From Larus michahellis (taxonomy: Eukaryota; Chordata; Aves; Charadriiformes; Laridae): 64,000 nucleotides of DNA. The position numbers were made by a program, and so were the translations under genes. A model generated the notes under the pieces. That model saw only the letters and a list, made by a program, of their open reading frames with translations, searched no databases and was not told the DNA's origin. The DNA is taken from NCBI RefSeq assembly GCF_964199755.1, contig NC_133929.1, forward strand, positions 3,117,806-3,181,805. Direction: 5' to 3'. This document shows, in pieces, positions 11,158-23,337 of this stretch (position 1 is its first letter; the number at the start of each line of letters is the position of its first letter).

Positions 11158-11494
11158 TGTCGTGGTTTGGCCTCAGACGGCAACAAAGAACCACGTGCCG
11201 CTGGCTCGGGCCTTCCCAATACGGGAAGAATCGGAAGAAAAAGGCAAAACTCGTGGGTTGAGACAAAGGCAGTTTAACAGAACAGCAAAGGGAACAAGAA
11301 AACAACAACAATAACACGGACAGAGGAATATACAAACACGATTACGGAACCGCCACTCCCCGACCGGACCCGGGACGCCCCAGCCCTCGACTTCCTGCCC
11401 CCTCCCCTGGCAGCTCAGGGTGGGCATGGCTCACATGGCATGGAATACCTGTGTCCTGGGGAGAATTAACCCTATCCCCATTGGAACCAGGACA
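11158..11494 (-). mobile_element. ERV 3' LTR (minus-strand element 2)
   Basis: The ends match element 1 (TGTCGTGGTTT at 11158; CCAGGACA ending 11494). The LTR is followed on the right by the same polypurine tract type (minus: TAAGGGGTGGATAA). It is 337 bp, shorter than the element 1 LTR. Confidence 0.75.
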
Positions 11495-14400
11495 TTATCC
11501 ACCCCTTATTCCATACCATCTATGCCATGCCCAGATCTTACAGGTTCCAATGAATTGCCACCACTTTCCCCTGTCATGTAGATATACACATATATATTCA
11601 TGCGGATATAATGCCCTTAGTCTATGGGCCATCCCTCCAAAGTGTCCGGTGAGTTCATTTAATCCATGGCTTTGGGCTCCATCTGTCAGGACAGTCTCTC
11701 AGGGCAGGTGAGATGCTGGGTGGTGCTGGCCTGTTGCATGCTGTATTTTCGGAGCTTGTGGCTGATGTATCCGGTGTGGCTCATGCCCACAGTCCATGGG
11801 CTGAAGATGTAGATCTTGAGGAAGTTGCTGGGCACCAGCTGCTGAGGTCAGTTCTGATCCCATCACCGCTGTGGCTTACTCGTCTTTTTTTTGGGTTTTT
11901 TTTGGTTTTTTTTCATCAAAGTCCATCTGTCCTTAATTTGGGTGATTCTTACTGTAGTACAGCTGATAGCAATTATAGTAACGAGGACATACAGTGGCAG
12001 GGTTACTTAGCAATCAACAACACACAAATTGATTCATTGGCTATTCTCACCCAAAATGAGATCCCCATGAGGTACACATCGGACTTCCCCATCCTTCCGC
12101 ATCACCCACCAAGCGCACCCAGGTCCTTGGGCAAAAGCAATCCCACGGATGGGTTTGCCTTGGCCCGAGGCAGGACTGACCCAGACTGTCTTCCCTGACA
12201 TATTCTTCATGTGCACTACGGGGACTTTATCCCCTTCTACGGTACGTGGAAGTTTTGATGGGGCAGGGCCAGCCCGATTGGTAGATCCCCTGGTGTTAAC
12301 TAGCCAGGTAGCCTTTGCTAAATGTGCATCCCAGTGTTTAAAGTCCCACCACCCATTGCTCTCAGTGTAGTTTTTAACAGCCCATTGTATCGTTCCATCT
12401 TCCCAGAGGCTGGTGCGTGACAGGGGATGTGATGTACCCACTCAATGCCATGCTCTTTGGCCCAGGTGTCTACGAGGCTGTTTTGGAAATGAGTCCCGTT
12501 GTCTGACTCAATTCTCTCTGGGGTGCCATGTCGCCACAGGACTTGCTTTTCAAGGCCCAGGATAGTGTTCCGGGCAGTGGCATGGGGCACAGGGTATGTT
12601 TCCAGCCATCCGGCGGTTGCTTCCACCATTGTGAGCACAGGGCGCTTGCCCTGACGGGTTTGTGGCCGTGTGATATAATCAATCTGCCAGGCCTCCCCAG
12701 ATTTATATTTCAGCCATCGCCCTCCATACCAGAGAGGCTTTAACCGCTTGGCTTGCTTGATTGCAGCGCACGTCTCACATTCATGGATGACCTGTGCAAT
12801 AGTGTCCATGGTCAAGTCCACCCCTCGGTCACGAGCCCATCTATATGTCGCATCTCTCCCTTGATGGCCTGAGGAGTCATGGGCCCACCGAGCTATGAAT
12901 AGTTCGCCCCTATGTTGCCAGTCCAGATCCACCTGAGCCACTCCAATCCTAGCAGCCCGATCCACCTGCTGGTTGTTCTGATGTTCCTCCGTGGCCCGAT
13001 TCTTTGGTACACGGGCATCTACGTGGCGTACTTTCACAACCAGATTCTCTATCCGGGCAGCAATATCTTGCCACAGTTCGGCAGCCCAGATGGGTTTGCC
13101 TCTGCGCTGCCAGTTGCCCTGCTTCCACTGCTGTAGCCACCCCCACAGAGCATTTGCCACCCTCCACGAGTGAGTGTAGAGATAAAGTACTGGCCCTTTT
13201 TCTCACTCGGCAACGTCCAAAGCCAGCTGGATGGCTGTCACCTCTGCAAACTGGCTCGATTCACCTTGTCCTTCACTGGCTTCTGCAACCCGTCGTGTAG
13301 GACTCCACACAGCAGCCTTCCACTTTCCATGCTTTCCCACAATGCGGCAGGACCCATCAGTGAACAGGGCATATTTCTTCTCATTTTCTGGCAGTTTATT
13401 ATATGGTGGGGCCTCTTCTGCACACGTCACCTCCTCCTCTGGCGACATTCCAAAATCCTTGCCTTCTGGCCAGTCCATGATCACTTCCAGAATTCCTGGG
13501 CGACTGGGGTTTCCCATTCGAGTTCGCTGTGTGATCAGTGCAATCCACTTACTCCATGTAGCATCAGTTGCATGATGTGTGGTGGGGACCCTTTCTTTGA
13601 CCATCCAGTCGAGGTGCTAAGAGGAGCTGTGCTTCTGTGCCAACCACTTCCGAAGCAGCTCGAACCCCTTCATATGCTGCCAACATCTCTTTTTCCGTTG
13701 GAGTGTAGCGGGCTTCGGATCCTCTGCATCCCCGACTCCCAAACCCTAGGGGTCGACCTCGGGTCTCCCCTGGTGCTTTCTGCCAGAGTCTCCAGGAAGG
13801 GCCGTTCTCCCCGGCTGGGGTGTAGAGCACATTTTTAACATCTGGTCCTGCCCGGACTGGCCCCAGGGCCACTGCATGGACTGTTTCCTGTTTGATTTGT
13901 TCAAAAGCTTGTCATTGCTCAGGACCCCATTTAAAGTCGTTCTTCTTCTGGGTCACTTGATACAGAGGGCTCACAATCAGAGTGTAATCTGGGATATGCA
14001 CCCTCCAAAAGCCCACAATGCCTAAGAAGGCTTGTGTTTCCTTTTTACTAGTTGGTGGAGACATAGCTGCTATTTTGTTGATCACATCCATTGGGATCTG
14101 ACAGCGTCCATCTTGCCATTTTATTCCTGAGAACTGGATCTCCTGCGCAGGTCCCTTGACCTTACTTCGTTTTATGGCAAAACCAGCTTTCAGAAGGATT
14201 CGGACTATTTTACTCCCTTTCTCAAAAACTTCTTCTGCTGTGTTGCCCCATACAATGATGTCATCAATGTATTGCAGATGTTCTGGAGCTTCCCCCTGTT
14301 CCAGTGCAGTCTGGACCAGTCCATGGCAAACGGTGGGGCTGTGTTCCACCCCTGGGGCAGTCGATGCCAGGTGTATTGGACGCCCCTCCAGGTGAAAGCA

Positions 14401-14908
14401 AACTGTGGCCTGCACTCTGCTGCCAAAGGGACTGAGAAGAATGCATTGGCTATATCAGCTGTGGCATACCACTGGGCTGCCTTGGACTCCAGTTCGTACT
14501 GCAGTTCTAGCATGTCCGGCACGGCAGCGCTCAGCGGTGGCGTGACTTCATTCAGGCCACGATAGTCTACAGTTAGCCTCCACTCTGCATTAGATTTTCG
14601 CACCGGCCATATGGGACTGTTAAAGGGTGAGCGAGTCTTGCTGATCACTCCTCGAACCTCTAGGTGACGAATCAGCTTATGGATGGGAATCAGAGAGTCT
14701 CGGTTAGTGCGATATTGCTGATGATGCACCGTTGTGGTAGCGATCGGCACCTGTTGTTCTTTGACCCTCAACAGCCCCACAACAGAAGGGTCCTCCGAGA
14801 GACCAGGCAAGGTAGACAACTGTTTAACTTCCTCCGTCTCCAAGGCAGCTATGCCAAAGGCCCACCGGTACCCTTTTGGGTCCTTAAAATGCCCTCTCCT
14901 GATCTTCT
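11495..14908 (-). mobile_element. ERV internal remnant 2: RT, RNase H, integrase
   Basis: Minus-strand pol order is visible. Reverse transcriptase spans 14843-13912 in two overlapping frames, with the YIDD active-site box at about 14271-14260. RNase H spans about 13872-13203 in broken frames. RNase H tail plus integrase spans 13160-12318, with the zinc-binding region and all three D,D-E core residues readable. The integrase C-terminus lies in another frame (12441-12034). Frameshifts separate these parts, gag is absent, and the 5' end is cut near 14905. The family is the same as element 1; whether it is ERVL-like or gammaretrovirus-like I cannot settle by eye. Confidence 0.82.
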
Positions 14909-15636
14909 GTTACTTTCCCACAGAAACAGACAACATTTTAGTTAGCACATAGTTATAAACAAAGCAGAGGCCTGTCTTTGGTAACAGTAGAATGTACTTT
15001 TAAAAATGTAAAATATATTTCAGAAGGTAGAATCTCTCATTAAGTAAGAATAAAGAGCTGTAAAAAGGTCACAAGGCCCTGTAAAACTAGACACTTGGTT
15101 ATACCAATACAATACAATAATATTGTAATAATATACAATAAACACCTTGCTAATGAATATACCCTTGAAGAAGAACAGAAGGCTGATAATAAGGAACATC
15201 CCACCAGAGGAGGTGCTGAAACCAGCTGAAAACCAGACAGCTGCTGGATAAGGCATAAAGTCAACAAAAATTTGCAGTAACTGGGGGAAAGGTAAAGGTG
15301 GCAGTGGGAGATTGCGACCACCAACTCAATTGGAGACTGAATTGGACTACCCTCCCCCCGGTGCTGGAGCATGCACACATCAGTTAAAGGACCTTGTAAC
15401 TTTAAATGAAAGCGAGAGACTGCACTAACCAATAGAAATTGTTAAGATAAAGTACTAACCAATAATTATAATTAAGGGTGTGTATTTCTGTGTTTTGAAC
15501 TGCATAAATATTCCTAGCTTTGTGGATTACCACCTAGCACCCATCTCTGCAGAAATGAAATAAATAGATAATACCTCTACTCTGTGTGTATATTGGCGTC
15601 TGCACACTGGGTAAACGACCCCGCTTTGGGACAACA
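14909..15636 (+). mobile_element. Plus-strand ERV LTR, approximate limits
   Basis: AT-rich sequence ends in a typical avian LTR 3' region: TATA-like CATAAATA at about 15503, AATAAA at 15559-15564, then a GGGTAAACGACCCCGCTTTGGG segment and an ACAACA end at 15636. The left limit (TGTTAC at 14909) is a guess, and I found no convincing target-site duplication. Confidence 0.55.
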
Positions 15637-17584
15637 GCAGGTCCCACTGTGTATGAAATATTCAAAAAGCCCTTTTTATGGCAGGGTGTTCCTCATCCCT
15701 TTGGTTCTGCAGCTTTGCTGGTGCTTTTGGGTGGACAGCAATGGCACGTACAGGCGCCTCCACTACTTCCTTCCCACTGCCAGCAGTCTCCCTTGCTCTG
15801 GACCCAAAATGCATTTCATTCCTTGTCAGCAGAGCCAGTGGGGGCTGTGGGCCTCCACAGAAACATTGCCGAACGGCTCAGGAATGTGGAGCTGGAGCAG
15901 CTCCATGTGCTAATGGAGGCAGCAAGCTCCTCTGTCCCTGCCTCCCACCCAGCTTTATGGCTCTGCAGGAGCAGGACCCCTGCCCTCCACCTCTCCTTGT
16001 TCTGACTCACTCCTGCCCAAAATCGGATGCAGGAACTTTTTATCCATCAAAGGTCCTGCCCCTAGCCTGCTTGAGTCTGCAGTTGGAAGCATCCCACACC
16101 AGTGTACCCCCTTCCACAGGGGACCAAAGCTGACAGTGCCAGGCAGGAATGCACAGACTTGCTATCTGCTGCTGTGGTGTGAGGGAGGCTGCTAGCAAGC
16201 CTTGCCCAAGAACCTTCCTGAGTCAGGCTGAGGATGCACATGGCTGGTAACCATTCCCTGACAGCCATAATAGGAGGCCTGGTAGGAGAAAATCAATCTA
16301 AAAGAGGACAAGCAGATTTGGTGCTCTTGTGTCTTCCTACCAGCTGGGGTTTAAGGACAAGGAAGCCTGGGTCAAGGCAGAGCAGGGGACTCCTTCCCCA
16401 TGAATAGGCTCTCAGGGAGGGAAAAGGGGTGTCACTACTGGAGAACTAGGCTGGGGCCATCCAGGTACTGGGGATACTGAGAAGGGCAGAGAGAAGGACC
16501 CAGCGCAGGGACCCCAGGGCATGCAGCAACCTGGGAAAGCACTGAAAGCTTCTGCACAGTGGATAAACCCAAAGGAAAGGGCTCACCCTACAAGCCACAG
16601 CAGGCAAGGGTGGGGAGTGTCTTATTTACAACCTCCTTTTGGTTTTTCTTTCTGATTTTGCTCTGCTGTAAGAATATCGTCATTATAATTAGGTGTTATT
16701 AAACCTGGTATTTCAGAGCCCTTGCAATCCTTCAAGCTGGAAGCTGATCCTTCAAGCTGGACCCAGCTCGGGGCCCATTTCAGATAGTGTGGTGCGGCTC
16801 TCGTGTATCCTTGCAGCAAGAGCTGCAGCAGCTGACTCCCTTGCTCTCCTGTGCATTGCCCTGCATATGGGCTCCCCTGTCCTGGGTTTGTGCTGCAGCT
16901 GCTGCCATAGACCCCAGTCTCCAAGTGCCAATGTGGTACTCGGTGTGAGTGATGAGAGGTAATTTTTTTTAATGGTCAAGTTCAGTGCCTGATGCCCTTA
17001 TCTTGCCACCCTGAGCAACTCCAGGCTTTTCTGTCCCTCTGGTTCCATCTGTGCTCAGGCTGCCAGCTCAGCATCATCCGCTGGTGACTTGGAGTCCCTG
17101 ATGGGCATGACCCCACCAGCTCTGGGTCAAAGCTTGGTTTTCCTCTTGTGGCTTCTGTGTCATGGCAGGTTTAATTATAACCCCTTCTGTCATGCTCTCC
17201 CAGCTTATCTCGCATGCTCCCATGTGCTCACTTCCTCCTTGCTGGCAGCATCTCTGACAAGTACCAGCTACTGTCACTTCTGCAGGTGAGCAATATTGGA
17301 TTTGGGACCTTGTGATGGGGAGATGAGGGTCCCAATGCTGGCCAGAGACCCCAGGGTCAGCACGGGGCTGGAAAGTGGGACCCCCTCGTGAGCTTGCCAG
17401 TGCGGGGTGTGGCCCTTGCTTGCCACTAGAAGCCAGGTCCCAGCTTTTGGGGAGCAGAGGTGCTGCTGGAGGAAGAAGAAGGACCCTGCACATCGGAGGG
17501 GACCACGCGGGAATGGCAGTCAGAGCTAAACCAGCTGTCTCCTCCACCAGGTGACACAGGAGTGGGGACAACCCAGCCACCACC
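15637..17584. other. Unannotated region upstream of the talin relic
   Basis: No exon, repeat tail or promoter CpG cluster that I can identify. By analogy with TLN1 structure it should correspond to the noncoding first exon and intron 1, but nothing recognisable remains. Confidence 0.4.
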
Positions 17585-17714
17585 ATGGTTGCCCCCTTGC
17601 TGAAGATCAGCATTGGCAACGTGGTGAAGACAATGCAGTTCAAGCCCTCCACCATGGTGTACAATGCCTGCCGGATGATCCGTGAGTGGGTGCCTGAGGC
17701 CCAGATGGGACAGC
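17585..17714 (+). pseudogene. TLN1: TLN1 relic exon (start codon, F0)
   Basis: It starts ATGGTTGCC with a Kozak-like context and reads MVAPLLKISIGNVVKTMQF. The expected donor after CAGC reads atgagt instead of gtgagt, a single-base loss of the splice site. Confidence 0.9.
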
Positions 17715-19079
17715 ATGAGTCTGTGGTGGAGCTGTCCGCCATGCCGCCGTGCCAGGGCCACCCCGGCTTTGCTCCTGGCATTTCACCATCTTTCCTTTAT
17801 TCTCTTGTCCCCGTGCCTGTCTGGGTTTTCCCAGCTGGCACAAAGCAGTGGGGGGGGGTGAGGGGAGCAAGGTCCAAGTCCTCCTGCCCAGTTGAGGTGA
17901 GGGGCTGAGCTCCTCATGCTCCTTCCTTGATACCCCAGAAGAAATCTGGGGGCTCGAGAGGTAGGAAAACACATTTGGAAGTGAAATACTTGTCGAGCTC
18001 TGAGCCTGCTGCCCTTTCTGTATCTGCTCCTCTCTCCTACTTGAATTAATCACTACTAGCCAGGATTAGGTGGGTTTAAACAGTCACAGGGGTCATAGTG
18101 AGCATTAATAAACCATATAAGGTCAGGAGTTGTGGGAAGAGGAGTGGGAGCACAGCGACATCTGTGAGTTGCAAATTCCTCATAGATGAAAGGAAATACC
18201 TTTTCATGCAGTTCCTGGCTGGCCAATGGGACACGATCTGGCAGGTCACAGCTTTTGGTTTTGGAGAGGGACTGGATGTTTATGTGGATGCGTGGCTATA
18301 ATGCTGTTGGAAGGAACGTTGCATTTCCTGCTCCTGAGTGTGAGCCAGCCTGCTTATAAAAAAATAAAAAAAAGGCAAGGGGAAAGCCTTAAAGGGAACT
18401 GCTTATTCCCAAGTTCCTTTTCAGTAGCTCACAGCTTTTCTTTTCCTATCGGTTCCTTGAAGCTTTTGTTTCTCTTTGCTCTCCTTATCTGATGGCACTC
18501 GGGGTCTCTTTTTGAGCAGACCTGGTTTTTTGTGACCTTTGGGCTGGGGGAGCTTCAGTGTAGGTTTCCAGCCCTGCCCTTGCTCTGTCTCAGGAAGCAC
18601 CTCTCCCCGCCCAAGCTATGGATCTGGGGCAAGCTGCTCATTTTTCAGTGCTTTAAAATTATCCTTTTAGAATTTGCTTTGAAAATAGCTGCTATTTTTT
18701 TTTTTATTAAAAAAAAAAAAAAGAAGGCAAGCCTCAGTGATTTTTCTGCTCCCTGCTTAGTAGGATCCTAACAGCAGTGTTAGCCAGGCAGGAGCAGGGT
18801 GCCTCAGGAATTTGTCCCTCCCCCGCAGAGAGCTGCCAACGAGATGACTCATTATAAACTTAGCAGCCAGCCAATACAGCCTGTGGTGGTGTGGGGTTGT
18901 TGGAAAGGTGGAAAAGGACCTTTCCTAGGGCAAAGCCAGGCATAGTCCTGGCCTCTTGCAGCAAGAAGACAGGGCCATCCCTGTGGGTCCAAGATGGGGT
19001 GCCACTCCCCAGGCATCATCATCAGCACTCTCACTGTGTACCCCAGCCCCAAGGGAGCAGGATTTGGTGAACAGCACTT

Positions 19080-19530
19080 CTACACTTTCTCACCACCTCT
19101 GAGACCTTGTAAGCTTCGATCCTGTCCTCCTTCAGCCTCCTCCCCAAACAGAGGAGTCCCAGCTCCTTTAGTCCTTCGTAGCAAGGCTCCATCGTTTAAG
19201 TTGTCCCTCTCTGTATCTTTCCAAACTCCACTGTGTCTTTCTGGAGAAGTGCAGACCACACCACCACAGAGTATTCAAAGTGTGGATGTGCCTAGGTTTT
19301 ATAGACCAGTTCCCAGCACCCTTCCTGGTGATGTCCAGCATTTTACTACCTTGCTTTGTCTGCTGCTACATGTTGCACTGAAGATTTCAGAGAGCTGTCA
19401 GCCATGACTCCAAGCTCTTCCTTCAGTTGTGGTCAGTTCCAAGTTTGGCATTGTGTAGGCATGCTTCAGATGATTTTTTCCCTAGATAACTATATGGTAA
19501 AACATGTACCCTGAAGCTCACTTGCCAGCT
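19080..19530 (-). mobile_element. Old degraded CR1 fragment
   Basis: The sequence still follows the CR1 3' region in reverse (CAGCCTCCTCCCC...GGAGTCCCAGCTCC...TCCTTCGTAGCAAGGCTCC), but is diverged and has no clear end. Confidence 0.55.
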
Positions 19531-19668
19531 TTTTTCTGGGCTCCAGCATGCACAGTACTGCTGTGCTTCGTGTGCTGGGCTGCAGGCACATCCCTGGGCG
19601 CAGGCTGGCATCTTGGTGGCCCTGTCCTGCTCAGGATTACCCTGACAGAGACTTTACATGTTTTTCAG

Positions 19669-19759
19669 CCAATGATTTTGGGCTGTTACTCTCGGATGAA
19701 GACCCAAAGAAAGGGATCTGGCTGGAAAGGCTCTGGACTAGTACATGCTTTGCAATGGG
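19669..19759 (+). pseudogene. TLN1: TLN1 relic exon (F0) with frameshift and nonsense
   Basis: It reads NDFGLLLSDEDPKKGIWLE. About seven bases are then missing where the AGKA segment is expected, and a TAG replaces the first of two adjacent Tyr codons. The splice sites (CAG acceptor, gtaagc donor) survive. Confidence 0.9.
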
Positions 19760-19992
19760 GTAAGCATCCAGCCCACGTCCTTCCAGCTGGTACCCACCCC
19801 AGCTCTGCGGTCAGATGTGCCCACGGTGGGGAGGAACTGCGGGTGCCTGCCCTGCTGCCTTGCATTGCACCTGGATGTACCCCATGTTCCCCCCCCATCA
19901 CACCAGGAAGATGGAAGCTGTCGGCACAGTGTAGGATGCAGGCACCCTGCACCGGTGCCACTGCTGGGAGCTGTGCTCCACAGTGCTCGCAG

Positions 19993-20110
19993 GACACCAT
20001 GAAGTACAAGAAGCAGCAGCAGCCCCTGAAGATCCGCATGGTGAAAACAGTGATGTTGGATGACTCCAAAACAGTCATGGATATGCTCATCACAATCTGT
20101 GCCCGGATCA
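19993..20110 (+). pseudogene. TLN1: TLN1 relic exon (F0/F1)
   Basis: It reads DTMKYKKQQQPLKIRM and then VKTVMLDDSKTV. Four codons normally between them are deleted in frame. The splice sites are intact. Confidence 0.9.
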
Positions 20111-20344
20111 GTAAGAGGAGGGGGCAGCAGTAAGAAGGAGGAAGGGAAGTGGGGAGAGATGGCAGCGTCTGGTGGGGGGGTACCAGGGTACTGGCAGCAG
20201 CTCTGCAGCAAATAGCCTGGCAGTGGGGATGTCTGAGGGGTGCGTGATGCTGGGAAGGGGACACCGCTCTGTGCCCCTGCATCGCTCCAGGCTCTGTATT
20301 TGGCAGTGATGTCATGCTGAGCTCAGTCCTCTGCACTCCTGCAG

Positions 20345-20511
20345 GCATCACCAACTATGATGAGTACTCACTTGTTATCACATAATCACTTGGGAGATTA
20401 TGGAAGAGAAGAAGGAGGAGGTTACCGTCACCCTCAAGAAGGACAAGACCCTGCTGCAAGATGAGAAGAAGATGGAGAAACTCAAGCAGAAGTTGCACAC
20501 GGATGACGAGT
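20345..20511 (+). pseudogene. TLN1: TLN1 relic exon (F1) with insertion and lost donor
   Basis: It reads ITNYDEYSLV, then an insertion (net +14) brings a TAA and shifts the frame. MEEKKEEVTVTLKKDKTLL through HTDDE follows. The donor expected at 20512 reads atacgt, so the GT is lost. Confidence 0.9.
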
Positions 20512-20594
20512 ATACGTGCCTGCACATGCTGGGGACAGGGTCAGCCTGTGCCAAAGGCAGCAGGGAAGAGAGCTGGTGGGCAGGGAGGGGAGCA

Positions 20595-20595
<1 letters not shown>

Positions 20596-20631
<36 letters not shown>
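20596..20631. repeat. (CA)n microsatellite
   Basis: This is a perfect CA run of 36 bp in a talin-relic intron. Confidence 0.95.
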
Positions 20632-20848
20632 GGGAAAGACCCAACACAGGGGAGTGGAGAAGACTGTGATGAGGGGACATGTGCCCACGCTCCTTGGAGT
20701 GTCTCCTGTGTGGATGCCCAGGCCAGAGGGATGAGAGCCAGGATGCACAAAATGGACATCCATTTCTTGTTCCACATGAGCAGCCCAGGGGCTGGGACCA
20801 GCCCTGCCTGGGTATCCATCCCTGCTCACACTCTGGTATTGCCTGCAG

Positions 20849-20977
20849 TGAATTGGCTGGATCATGGCCGGACCCTGCATGATCAAGGCATTGACAACAG
20901 TGAAACGCTGCTGCTGTGGCGCAAGTTCTTCTACTCTGATCAGAATATGGAGCAGAATGTACCTGCTCTATGTGCAG
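20849..20977 (+). pseudogene. TLN1: TLN1 relic exon (F1) with frameshift
   Basis: It reads NWLDHGRTLHDQGI and KFFYSDQN. A short deletion near 20955 then shifts the end (the LLYVQ segment is out of frame). The acceptor and the gtacag donor remain. Confidence 0.88.
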
Positions 20978-21396
20978 GTACAGCCCCCTGGAGCACCTCT
21001 CTCCACTGCCCTGTTCCAGTCCCCTGCCAGGGATGATGGTTGAGGGTTTTGGTTGGGAGCCACCACAGGGGGTACTTCAGGATGCCCAGTTATCTCTTGG
21101 GAGAGATTTCCTGAGTAAGAGCCAACACTGGCAATCCCAGTCCTTTCCTCTGTGTACTCTAGAGCTCCCCAGGGGATCCCATGTGTCCTCTGCCTGGTAA
21201 GACCCATCTTGAAGTCCTACTGCAGTTCCTCTCCCAGGCATGGTGGTGGTTCCTGTAGGGGACAGCCTGCCCCTAGATCCTCCTCTTTTTCATGACCACT
21301 TCTTTTCTGTCTGGAAAACAGGTCCTGCCTGGTGTGGAGCAGTGGCAGGGCTGCATGGCTGCCTAGCCCACAGCGATGTCTTCTCTTCCCATGCAG

Positions 21397-21524
21397 GCTT
21401 GTGATGACATCCTTAATGGTTCCCACTCTGTCTCCTTTGACAAAGCCTGCAAGTTTGCCAGCTACCAGTGCCAGATCCAGTTTGGGCCACACAACGAACA
21501 AAAATACAAGCTGGACTTTCTGGA
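21397..21524 (+). pseudogene. TLN1: TLN1 relic exon (F1/F2), open
   Basis: It reads DDILNGSHSVSFDKAC through GPHNEQKYKLDFLE with no stop and good splice sites. Several normally invariant positions are changed. Confidence 0.92.
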
Positions 21525-22030
21525 GTGAGTGTCCTGGGGAGCCCCTGGGCTTGTCTCCAGGCAGCTCAAGCAGCTCAGCAGCCCCCAGCACTGCGCCAGC
21601 ACACAGCACTTGGGGATGTGAATGTCTCTGGAGTGACCTCTCTCCTCCCTGCAGCACAGTGTCTAAGCATGGAGGTCCATGCCAGCTGCAAGAGGTGCCA
21701 ACCCCCCGTCCTGCTCCCTCTGGCATCTCTCTGGGACATGCAACCAACTTCCCTTCTGATGGGGGGACCTCAGCCTGCTCTACAGCCTCCCCTGATGCTG
21801 TGTGAGGGGCTGCATCCTTAGCACCTCCATCCTGCTCTTGGCAGGGTGGTTCCTGGGGCAGCTTTCATTCCTGCAGCAACCTCTCCCACGTCCTTCCTGC
21901 TCCCAAAAGCTCCCAGCCTGTGCCCTGGCAGGGGTTTGTCCAAGGCTCTGGGTTGGGCCTCTTTGTAGGCGAAGACAAACACTGGCTTTGGGCTCTGCCA
22001 CTAACAGCTGGCTTGGCTGCCTCTTGTCAG

Positions 22031-22091
22031 ACTCAAGGATTTCCTGCCCAAGGAGTACATCAAGCAGAAAGGGGAGCACGAGATCTTCATG
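22031..22091 (+). pseudogene. TLN1: TLN1 relic exon (F2)
   Basis: It reads LKDFLPKEYIKQKGEHEIFM, open, between TCAG and gtacat. Confidence 0.9.
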
Positions 22092-22386
22092 GTACATGCA
22101 GGGGGGATGTTAAGACCTGGGCTTCTTGTTCCTCCTTGCCAAAGATTGAGGCTTTTCTTGTCCCTGGAGGCAGCATATAGTGGCTTGGCAGCTGAGAAAT
22201 AGGAGCATGAAGCTCTAGGTGGGCAGACAAGGCAGCTCCTGAGGTCTCAGAGGGTCAGAAGGATGCTGTAGCAGGGGCAGGGGACGCTGGTGGGGCAGAG
22301 AGAGCCTGTAAAAGCAATGACAGGGTGATGGTGGCACAGCCAGGGGGGCATGGAGCTAGCGTGGTGTTCTCTCTTTGCTGTCGCAG

Positions 22387-22490
22387 GCCCACAAGAACTG
22401 CGGGACCATGAGTGAGATCGAGGCCAAAGTTCGCTATGTGAAACTTGTTCATTCCTCAAGACCTGTGGGGTCTCCTTCTTCCTGGTCGAG
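22387..22490 (+). pseudogene. TLN1: TLN1 relic exon (F2) with 1-bp deletion
   Basis: It reads AHKNCGTMSEIEAKVRYVKL. A single-base deletion at about 22457 then puts the remaining GVSFFLV segment out of frame. Confidence 0.9.
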
Positions 22491-22689
22491 GTAGAGCAGT
22501 GGCTTCCCTGGCCAAAATTTCCCTTCTCCAGCATCTCTCTGTTGTTGAGCTGCTACCCATCAACCCATGTTGCTCCAGTTTTCCCTGTATCCCCACTATC
22601 TGCCTGTCCTTCTTGGCCTTCCCACTTCTTGGTTCGTGCTTTTTCTCATTTTCAAGCTCCATGTCATGGTTGTCACCACTTGAAAGTGT

Positions 22690-22844
22690 GGCCTTGGGGG
22701 TATTTGGTAGCCAAGGGAGGCCTTAAAGGTCTCTGCCTGGATGGATCCATCCCAGGAGCAGTCCGTAACCCTTCTGTCATGGCCTGCAGGAGACTAGATG
22801 ATCTGAAAGGTCCCTTCCAACCTAGGCAATTCTATGATTCTATA
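22690..22844 (+). mobile_element. CR1 3' end inserted against a talin exon
   Basis: The CR1 3' signature ACTAGATGATCT...GGTCCCTTCCAACC...ATTCTATGATTCTATA ends at 22844. The talin codons begin at the next base, so the insertion has replaced the acceptor and the exon start. The left limit is uncertain. Confidence 0.82.
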
Positions 22845-22991
22845 AAGGGGAAGAACAAACTGGTGCCACAGCTGCTGGGGATCACCAAGGAGTGCATGAT
22901 GCGTGTGGATGAGAAGACCAAGGAAGTGATTCAGGAGTGGGGCCTGACCAACATCAAGCACTGGGCAGCTTCGCCCAAGAGCTTCACCCTG
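22845..22991 (+). pseudogene. TLN1: TLN1 relic exon (F2/F3) lacking acceptor
   Basis: It reads KGKNKLVPQLLGITKECMM through AASPKSFTL. The 5' end is cut by CR1 and the donor reads gcaacg instead of GT. Confidence 0.92.
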
Positions 22992-23235
22992 GCAACGGCC
23001 AGCCCTGGTCCTTCACCCCACGTCCCTGGTGGTGCCCCTGTGGGAGGCTGTTCTCACACCACCCCCTCTCTTGGGTATTGCCCTGCAGTGGGACAGCCTT
23101 GCCCTCCTCCGGTGCCTCTCCCAGCCCCAGCTTCTGGTTTTGGAGGCTGGCACTGGGCACTTAGCACATACCTGAGGGGCTCAGGATAGCTGCCAGTGCC
23201 CTGCTCCGGTGCTACCCTGTGCCGTGCTGTTGCAG

Positions 23236-23337
23236 GATTTTGGAGATTACCAGGATGGTTGCTACTCAGTGCAGATGATGGAGGGGGAGCAGATTGCCCA
23301 GCTGATTGCCAGCTACATCAACATCATCCTGAAAAAA
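23236..23337 (+). pseudogene. TLN1: TLN1 relic exon (F3)
   Basis: It reads DFGDYQDGCYSVQMMEGEQ through IILKK. It is open with good splice sites. Confidence 0.92.

Noticed and set aside
20596-20631. CRISPR-like or tandem functional repeat
   Set aside because: A plain CA microsatellite; no spacers, and the genome is vertebrate.
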